DNA from: Pseudomonadota bacterium | Lineage (GTDB): Bacteria > Pseudomonadota > Alphaproteobacteria > Acetobacterales > Acetobacteraceae | Length of the DNA stretch: 12,032 bases | NCBI GenBank assembly: GCA_021826485.1 | Contig: JAKAZX010000079.1 | Coordinates: 1 to 12,032, forward strand | Direction: 5' to 3' | Shown: positions 7,272-12,032 of the stretch, piece by piece | Layout: the number at the start of each line of letters is the position of its first letter | Position numbering within the stretch: the first letter of the stretch is position 1 | Made by a program: the position numbers and the translations under genes | The notes under the pieces: model-generated | Database searches by the model: none | What the model was told of the DNA's origin: nothing | Seen by the model: only the letters and a program-made list of their open reading frames with translations

Positions 7272-7378
7272 TGCAGGATCCGCTCTCCGTCGCCGCGCCG
7301 CTCGGGCTGCGGCTGGCCCTCGCCGCCGCGCTGGCCGGGCTGATCTGGCTCGCCGTCTGGTGGGCGCGCGGCGCATGA
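7271..7378 (+). CDS. 35-residue single-TM micro-protein upstream of aztA
   Basis: An ATG immediately after the Zur palindrome opens a 35-codon frame whose TGA overlaps the aztA ATG (ATGA, 7375-7378). The product begins MQDPLSVAAP, continues as one uninterrupted Ala/Leu-rich hydrophobic stretch with three tryptophans (GLIWLAVWWARGA at the end) and finishes with a positive charge, so it could be a single membrane-spanning helix. There is no SD, because the operator occupies that space; if used, the ATG would be at or next to the 5' end of the mRNA. I do not recognise a family. It may be a small transporter subunit or simply a coupling ORF that delivers ribosomes to aztA; it could also be chance. 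Confidence 0.5.
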   Translation: MQDPLSVAAPLGLRLALAAALAGLIWLAVWWARGA

Positions 7379-8067
7379 GGGGGGCGATCACGGTGGACCG
7401 GCTGACCTGCCGGCATGGCGGCGTGGCCGTCCTGGAAGATGTCAGCGCCCGCTTCGCCCCCGGCAGCCTGACCGCGGTGGCGGGGCCGAACGGGGCGGGC
7501 AAGACCACGCTGCTGCGCGCCATCGCCGGGCTGCACCCGGTTGCCGCGGGGCTGATCGACCGCGGCGCCCTGCCGCCCGGCGGCATCGCCCTGCTGCCGC
7601 AATCCGCGATCCTCGACCGCAGCTTCCCACTGACTGCGGCGGATGCGGTGGCACTCGGCGCCTGGCCGCGCATCGGCGCGTTCCGCGGCCTGGGCGCGGC
7701 CGGCGAGCGGCAGGTCGCCGCGGCGCTCACCGAGGTGGGGCTGGCGGGGTCCGCGCGAAAGCTGATCGGCACGCTGTCGGCCGGGCAGTTCCAGCGGCTG
7801 TTGTTCGCCCGCGTCATCATGCAGGACGCGCCGGTGATCCTGCTGGACGAACCGTTCAACGCCGTCGATGCCGCGACCGTCGCCGACCTGCTGGCGCTGG
7901 TCCGGCAGTGGCACGCGGCCGGCCGCACGGTGATCGCGGTGCTGCACGACCTGGACCTGATCGCCGCGCAGTTCCCGCAGACGCTGCTGCTCGCCCGCCG
8001 CCAGGTCGCCTGGGGCCGGACGGCGGAGGTGCTGGCGCCGGCCAACCTGCGGCGCGCCGCGGCATGA
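7375..8067 (+). CDS. aztA: Zinc ABC transporter ATP-binding protein (AztA/ZnuC type)
   Basis: The ATPase subunit that powers high-affinity zinc import, 230 residues from the ATG at 7375. It has Walker A GPNGAGKTT (37-45), Q-loop glutamine 76 in LLPQ, signature LSAGQ (134-138, a variant of LSGGQ), Walker B VILLDEP (154-160) and H-loop His191. The C-terminal segment PQTLLLARRQVAWGRTAEVL (201-220) and IDRSF-like LDRSF (80-84) recall AztA of alphaproteobacterial azt systems rather than enterobacterial ZnuC. It is shorter than ZnuC (about 250) and lacks its His-rich tail. An in-frame GTG at 7360 would add five residues; the ATG is preferred because it forms the ATGA junction with the micro-ORF. 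A manganese transporter is possible from the ATPase alone, but the Zur-like operator favours zinc. Confidence 0.87.
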   Translation: MRGAITVDRLTCRHGGVAVLEDVSARFAPGSLTAVAGPNGAGKTTLLRAIAGLHPVAAGLIDRGALPPGGIALLPQSAILDRSFPLTAADAVALGAWPRIGAFRGLGAAGERQVAAALTEVGLAGSARKLIGTLSAGQFQRLLFARVIMQDAPVILLDEPFNAVDAATVADLLALVRQWHAAGRTVIAVLHDLDLIAAQFPQTLLLARRQVAWGRTAEVLAPANLRRAAA

Positions 8068-8945
8068 TCGCCGATCTGCTGTTCGGCCCGTTCGCGTTCG
8101 GCTTCATGCGCCGGGCGCTGGCGGGGTGCATCGCCCTGTCGTTCGCCGGGCCGCCGCTCGGCGTGTTCCTGGTGCTGCGGCGGATGGCGCTGACCAGCGA
8201 CGTGCTGCAGCACGGAATCCTGCCGGGCATCGCGCTCGGCGCGCTGCTGGGCGGGCTGTCGGTGCCGGCGATGGGGATCGGCGGGCTTGCCGCGGGGCTC
8301 GCGGTCGCGCTGCTGGCCGGCTGGCTCGCCCGCGCCACCGGCGGGCGGGAGGATGCGCAGTTCGCCGGCATCTACCTGGTGGCGCTCGCCGCCGGCATCG
8401 CCATCATCTCGGCGACGCGCGGGATCGATCTCGGCCACCTGCTGTTCGGCAGCGTGATGGCGGTGGACGATGCCGCGCTGACGCTGATGGCCGGCATCGC
8501 CACCGCCGCCCTGTTCGGGCTCGCGACGATCTGGCGGCCGCTGGTGGTGGAAAGCTTCGACCCCGACTTCCTGCGCGCCGCCGGCGGGCGGGGCGCCGGC
8601 TGGCATCTGGGCTTCATGGCGCTGGTGGTGCTGTGCGTGGTCGGCGGCTTCGTCGCCATGGGCACGCTGATGTCGGTCGGGCTGATGATGCTGCCGGCGG
8701 TCGCGGCGCGGCACTGGGCGGCGGGGCTGGCCGGGCAAATGCGGGCCTCGGTCGCGATCGCCCTGCTCGCCTCCTGGCTCGGCCTTACGCTGTCGTTCGA
8801 TGCCGACATTCCCGCCGGTCCGGCGATCGTGCTGGTGGCCGGCGCGCTGTGGCTGGCGAGCGTTGCGGCCGGCCGGCGGGAGAGCCTGCTGCGCAGGCAT
8901 TTCCCGCCGCTATTCCCGGCAATCGGACAGAATCGCCCGACATAG
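8064..8945 (+). CDS. aztB: Zinc ABC transporter permease (AztB/ZnuB type)
   Basis: Membrane subunit of the zinc importer, 293 residues, ABC-3 permease family. About eight or nine hydrophobic segments are visible (roughly 17-37, 52-68, 70-90, 99-117, 136-156, 180-222, 227-246, 251-270). The early motif LRRMALTSDVLQHGILPGIA (38-57) matches the conserved permease segment usually written DAxSHAxLPG. GTLMSVGLMMLPAVAARHWA (200-219) matches the conserved late segment. The ATG overlaps the aztA stop by four bases (ATGA), so the two subunits are coupled. Azt operons usually also carry aztC (binding protein) and aztD (chaperone); neither follows here. The frame is also open upstream, but the ATG at 8064 gives the normal N-terminus. 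Confidence 0.87.
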   Translation: MIADLLFGPFAFGFMRRALAGCIALSFAGPPLGVFLVLRRMALTSDVLQHGILPGIALGALLGGLSVPAMGIGGLAAGLAVALLAGWLARATGGREDAQFAGIYLVALAAGIAIISATRGIDLGHLLFGSVMAVDDAALTLMAGIATAALFGLATIWRPLVVESFDPDFLRAAGGRGAGWHLGFMALVVLCVVGGFVAMGTLMSVGLMMLPAVAARHWAAGLAGQMRASVAIALLASWLGLTLSFDADIPAGPAIVLVAGALWLASVAAGRRESLLRRHFPPLFPAIGQNRPT

Positions 8946-9022
8946 CGGCACCCTGCCACAAAATCGGTCGGCGCGGCATGCGGGCGGTTGCGCGGCCGTC
9001 CGGGTTTGGGCACAGTTCGCAC

Positions 9023-11821
9023 ATGCAGCAACAGCTCGTCGCCACCGTGCCGGCCCTGGCCCGCGATCTGTTGGCGCTGACCGCCCGCACCCGCGAGAGC
9101 CATGACGCCGACCCGTTCGGCAACCCCGTGCTGTCGATCGCGCTCGCCATCTCCCGCCGCATCGACAGCGGCGCGCTGACCGCGGAGGAGATCGAGGGGC
9201 TGGTGCGCCATTTGCGCGACGCCGCCTTCGCCGACCGCGCGCGGCGGCTGGCAGCCTATGTCGGGGGCACCGATCCGGCCGCGACCGGAGCGGCGATGGC
9301 GGCGCTGGCGGAGCGGCTGGTGCGGCCGGACCCGGCGGACAGCCCGGTGCCGCTGGCGACGTTCCGCGCGCTGGTGGAGCGTCCGCGCTTCGCCGCGGTG
9401 TTCACCGCCCACCCCACCTTCGGCCTGCCGGCGGAGGTGGCGGCCGCGCTGGCCGCCACAGCAACCGGGCAGCCGCCGGACGTATGCTTCCCCTCTCACC
9501 GTTCCGAAGGCGTCACGCTGGGGGCGGAATTCGCCCAGGCCGCCACCGCGATGGCGCATGGCCGCGACGCGCTGGACGCGCTGACCGCCGCACTGCTGGC
9601 CGCCGCGCGCGCCGCCTGGCCGAACCGCTGGACCGACATCGCTCCCGCCCCGGTGATCCTGACCAGTTGGGTGGGCTACGACACCGACGGGCGCACCGAT
9701 ATCGGCTGGTGGGACACGCTGCGGCTGCGGCTGGAGATGAAGCGGCTGCAACTGGTTCGCCTGCACGGCCAGATCGCCCCGCTGCCGGCCGGGCGCGCGG
9801 TGACGGCGCGGCTGGCCGCCGCGCTCGCCGCGGTGGAGGCGCAGATCGCCGCCGCCCCGGCCACGCCCACCCCCGATCAGGCCGCCGCCTTCGCCCATGC
9901 GCTGATCGGCGGGCGGGAGGCCGCGCTGGTGACGCCGGAGCCGCTGGACGCGCTGTTCCGGGAGGCCATCGCCGCCGCGCCGGAGACGGAGCGGATGCCG
10001 CTGGCGGTCGCGCGGGCCGGACTGCGCTCGCACGGGCTCGGTCTCGCGCACACCCATGTCCGGCTGAATTCGTCGCAGTTGCACAACGTGGTCCGCCAGC
10101 GCCTGGGTCTCGCGGACCCGCCGGCCGACCCGTCGCGCCGGCGCGTGCTGCTCGGCGCGATCAACGCGGCGCTGGATGCGGTGCAGCCGGTGGCGGTGGA
10201 TTTCGGCGCCCTGCTGGCCGAAGGCGCCTCCGCCGCCCGGCTGATGATGACGGTCGCGCAACTGGTGAAGCATATCGACGGCGCCACCCCGGTCCGCTTC
10301 CTGATCGCCGAGACCGAGTCGGGCTACACGCTGCTCGCCGCGCTGTGGCTCGCGCGGCTGTTCGGCATCGAGCGGATGGTGGAGATCAGCCCGCTGTTCG
10401 AGACCGCGGAGGCGCTGGAGGCCGGCATCCGGGTGCTGGAGGAGGCGCTGCGCAGCCCGCACTACCGCGCCTATCTCCAGGCCACGGGCAGGCTCGCGAT
10501 CCAGTTCGGCTATTCCGATTCCGGCCGCTACATCGGCCCGCTCGCCGCCACCTACCTGATCGAGCGGCTGCGGCTGAAACTGGTGGAGGCGCTGACCCAT
10601 CACGGCCTGACCGGGATCGAGGTGCTGCTGTTCGACACGCATGGCGAGAGCGTGGGACGCGGGGCGCATCCCGGGTCGCTGGCCGACCGGCTGGCCTATC
10701 TGTCGCCGCCGATGGCGCGGCGGGCGCTGGCGGCGGCGGGGATCGCGACGCGCGAGGAATCGGCCTTCCAGGGCGGCGACGGGTATCTGCTGTTCGGCAC
10801 CCCGCCGCTCGCCGCCGCGACCGTCGCGCGGATCGCCGAGCATGCCTTCCCGCCGCAGGCCGCGCCGCCGCCCGACCCGATCTATGCCGAGCCCGACTTC
10901 TCGGCCGACTTCTTCGCGAGCTGCCGCGCCGGCATGCAGGAACTGGTGGAGGATGCCGGCTATGCGGCGCTGCTGGGCGCGTTCGGCCCGGCGCTGCTGG
11001 ACCGCTCTGGCTCCCGCCCCGCGGCGCGGCAGGCGGACGGCATGGCCGGCCCGGCGATGATCCGCCATCCGCGCGAACTGCGCGCGATCCCCAACAACGC
11101 CATCCTGCATCAGCTCGGCTGGCTCGCGAACACTTTGCAGGGGCTCGGCGGGGCCGCCGCGCGGCACCCGGAAACCTTCGCCGAACTGCGCGAGCGCAGC
11201 GCCCGCTTCCGCAACGCACTGGCACTGCCGGCGCATGCGCTGGCGCATTCCGACCTGGACGTGCTGCGCGCCGTCGTGGCGACGCTGGACCCGGGCATGT
11301 GGCTGGACCGGGCGGCGCATGCGCGCATCCCCGGCCGGCGCCAGGCGCTGGTGGCGGTCGCGCGGGCGCTGGAACGGCTCGATCTGTGGGCGCAGGCGCA
11401 GGCGATGTTCCGCCGCATCCAGGCCGACCATGTCAGCCTGCGCGCGGTCTGGCCGGATGCGCCGCGCCTCGCCGACAGGGAGGTGCTGCTGCACGCACTC
11501 CGCCTGGCGATGGTCCACCGCATCTGGATCCTGGCTGCCGCGATCCCGGATTTTTCGCCCCGCCACGGCGTCACCCGCGCCGCGCTCGATCAGCGGCTGC
11601 TGCGGCTCGATGTTCCCGCCTCGCTCGCGTTCCTGGGGGAAGTGTTCCCCTCCGCCCCCGACCCGGCGACCGACCGCGACTATGCCGAGCCGCGCGCCCC
11701 CCGCGCCGCCGCCGCCTATGCGCGCGAGCATGCCGAGATCTTCCAGCCGATGGCGCGCTATTTCGCCCTGGTGCGGGAGATCAGCACCGCGGTCGCGCAC
11801 GAGGTCGGCGCGCTCGGCTGA
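9023..11821 (+). CDS. ppc: Divergent phosphoenolpyruvate carboxylase-like protein
   Basis: PEP carboxylase makes oxaloacetate from PEP and bicarbonate. The 932-residue product keeps the family layout: FTAHPT (127-132, His130), GYDTDG (218-223), a PLFET segment, GYSDSG (496-501), VGRG (544-547) and LRAIP (686-690). Several near-invariant neighbours differ. TAHPTE is TAHPTF. The D-R-DGN motif is D220-T-D-G-R224. The FHGRGGxVGRGGGP loop is FDTHGESVGRGAHP (537-550). The QNR after LRAIP reads HQL. The usual C-terminal NTG is absent (ends VGALG). It therefore belongs to the PEPC superfamily, but activity is uncertain. The start is ATG at 9023; an in-frame ATG at 8978 would add 15 residues, and neither has a good SD. 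The 77-base gap after aztB shows no terminator, so cotranscription with the zinc genes is possible. Confidence 0.8.
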   Translation: MQQQLVATVPALARDLLALTARTRESHDADPFGNPVLSIALAISRRIDSGALTAEEIEGLVRHLRDAAFADRARRLAAYVGGTDPAATGAAMAALAERLVRPDPADSPVPLATFRALVERPRFAAVFTAHPTFGLPAEVAAALAATATGQPPDVCFPSHRSEGVTLGAEFAQAATAMAHGRDALDALTAALLAAARAAWPNRWTDIAPAPVILTSWVGYDTDGRTDIGWWDTLRLRLEMKRLQLVRLHGQIAPLPAGRAVTARLAAALAAVEAQIAAAPATPTPDQAAAFAHALIGGREAALVTPEPLDALFREAIAAAPETERMPLAVARAGLRSHGLGLAHTHVRLNSSQLHNVVRQRLGLADPPADPSRRRVLLGAINAALDAVQPVAVDFGALLAEGASAARLMMTVAQLVKHIDGATPVRFLIAETESGYTLLAALWLARLFGIERMVEISPLFETAEALEAGIRVLEEALRSPHYRAYLQATGRLAIQFGYSDSGRYIGPLAATYLIERLRLKLVEALTHHGLTGIEVLLFDTHGESVGRGAHPGSLADRLAYLSPPMARRALAAAGIATREESAFQGGDGYLLFGTPPLAAATVARIAEHAFPPQAAPPPDPIYAEPDFSADFFASCRAGMQELVEDAGYAALLGAFGPALLDRSGSRPAARQADGMAGPAMIRHPRELRAIPNNAILHQLGWLANTLQGLGGAAARHPETFAELRERSARFRNALALPAHALAHSDLDVLRAVVATLDPGMWLDRAAHARIPGRRQALVAVARALERLDLWAQAQAMFRRIQADHVSLRAVWPDAPRLADREVLLHALRLAMVHRIWILAAAIPDFSPRHGVTRAALDQRLLRLDVPASLAFLGEVFPSAPDPATDRDYAEPRAPRAAAAYAREHAEIFQPMARYFALVREISTAVAHEVGALG

Positions 11822-11840
11822 ACCGCGCGCGGCGGGCCCG

Positions 11841-12032
11841 TCAGGCGTCGCTGCCCCAGGCCTCCGCGGTCGCGCCGGCCAGCGCCTGCACCCGCGCCTC
11901 GTCCGCCGCGAGTTCCTGCGCCGGCCCGGAATAGACCACCGCGCCGTCGTCCAGCACGAAGGCATGGTCGGCGATCGCAAGGCTCATGCGCACGTTCTGC
12001 TCGACCAGCAGCACCGACATGCCTTCGTCGCG
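11841..12032 (-). CDS. livF: LivF-type branched-chain amino acid ABC transporter ATPase, C-terminal fragment
   Basis: The last 63 codons of a minus-strand gene that enters from the right edge and stops with TGA at 11843-11841. The visible part reads GMSVLLVEQNVRMSLAIADH, then AFVLDDGAVVYSGPAQELAAD. It corresponds to the region after Walker B: LLVEQN is the usual LivF H-loop variant (LivG normally has EHD), and VLDDGAVVYSGPAQEL is the C-terminal beta-hairpin and helix. Substrate cannot be fixed from a fragment; urea or amide relatives (UrtE) share these motifs. It converges on the PEPC-like gene with 19 bases between the stops and no obvious terminator. Confidence 0.82.
   Translation of the reverse strand, partial: RDEGMSVLLVEQNVRMSLAIADHAFVLDDGAVVYSGPAQELAADEARVQALAGATAEAWGSDA

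Noticed and set aside
8126..9022. Extension of the PEPC-like frame upstream to 8126
   Set aside because: The extension overlaps aztB in another phase and its translation is Arg/Ala-rich noise; the natural start is at 9023 or at most 8978.
11822..11840. Possible shared terminator between the converging PEPC-like and livF genes
   Set aside because: Only 19 GC-rich bases with no stable hairpin and T-run on either strand.
9484..11934. An 816-codon plus-strand frame overlapping the PEPC-like gene in another phase
   Set aside because: Gly/Arg/Ala-rich composition without motifs, while the overlapping frame shows conserved PEPC motifs throughout.
8372..11980. A 1202-codon open frame on the minus strand opposite aztB and the PEPC-like gene
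   Set aside because: Arg/Gln/His-rich low-complexity translation with no motifs; it is the mirror of high-GC codon use in the plus-strand genes.

Overview
The window looks like chromosomal DNA from a high-GC alphaproteobacterium, probably of the Rhodospirillales/Acetobacteraceae type. This is inferred from base composition, the alphaproteobacterial style of the IF-2 N-terminus, the rimP-nusA-ylxR-infB-rbfA order, the Azt-like zinc transporter and a Zur-type palindrome. There are no rRNA or tRNA genes, insertion sequences, CRISPR arrays or phage genes. Coding density is very high, and the largest gene-free gap is about 100 bases.

Positions 1-5802 (minus strand) hold the translation/transcription-factor operon, read right to left: rimP (30S maturation), nusA (transcription elongation and antitermination), ylxR (small RNA-binding protein with a C-terminal L7Ae-like domain), infB (IF-2) and rbfA (30S maturation, cut by the window edge). 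From nusA onward every junction overlaps: 38 bases for nusA/ylxR, then two 4-base stop/start overlaps. Ahead of rimP (about 5801-5880) is a compact leader with two hairpins. The second is a textbook intrinsic terminator whose U-tract runs into the rimP TTG start codon. A 16-codon reading frame starts in the loop of the first hairpin and stops in the loop of the terminator. This is the most interesting regulatory structure in the window.

Positions 5907-7208 (minus) encode a DUF445 (YjiN-type) membrane-anchored protein just upstream of the rimP leader.

Positions 7253-8945 (plus) form a zinc-uptake unit. An AT-rich Zur-like palindrome overlaps a probable -10 box. It is followed by a 35-codon single-membrane-segment micro-ORF, an AztA/ZnuC-type ATPase and an AztB/ZnuB-type permease, joined by ATGA overlaps. 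The spacing suggests a leaderless transcript that starts at the micro-ORF. No zinc-binding protein (AztC/ZnuA) or AztD is present here.

Positions 9023-11821 (plus) encode a 932-residue protein with the overall pattern of phosphoenolpyruvate carboxylase but with several catalytic-loop residues changed. Converging on it from the right edge is the C-terminal end of a LivF-type ABC ATPase (11841-12032, minus).
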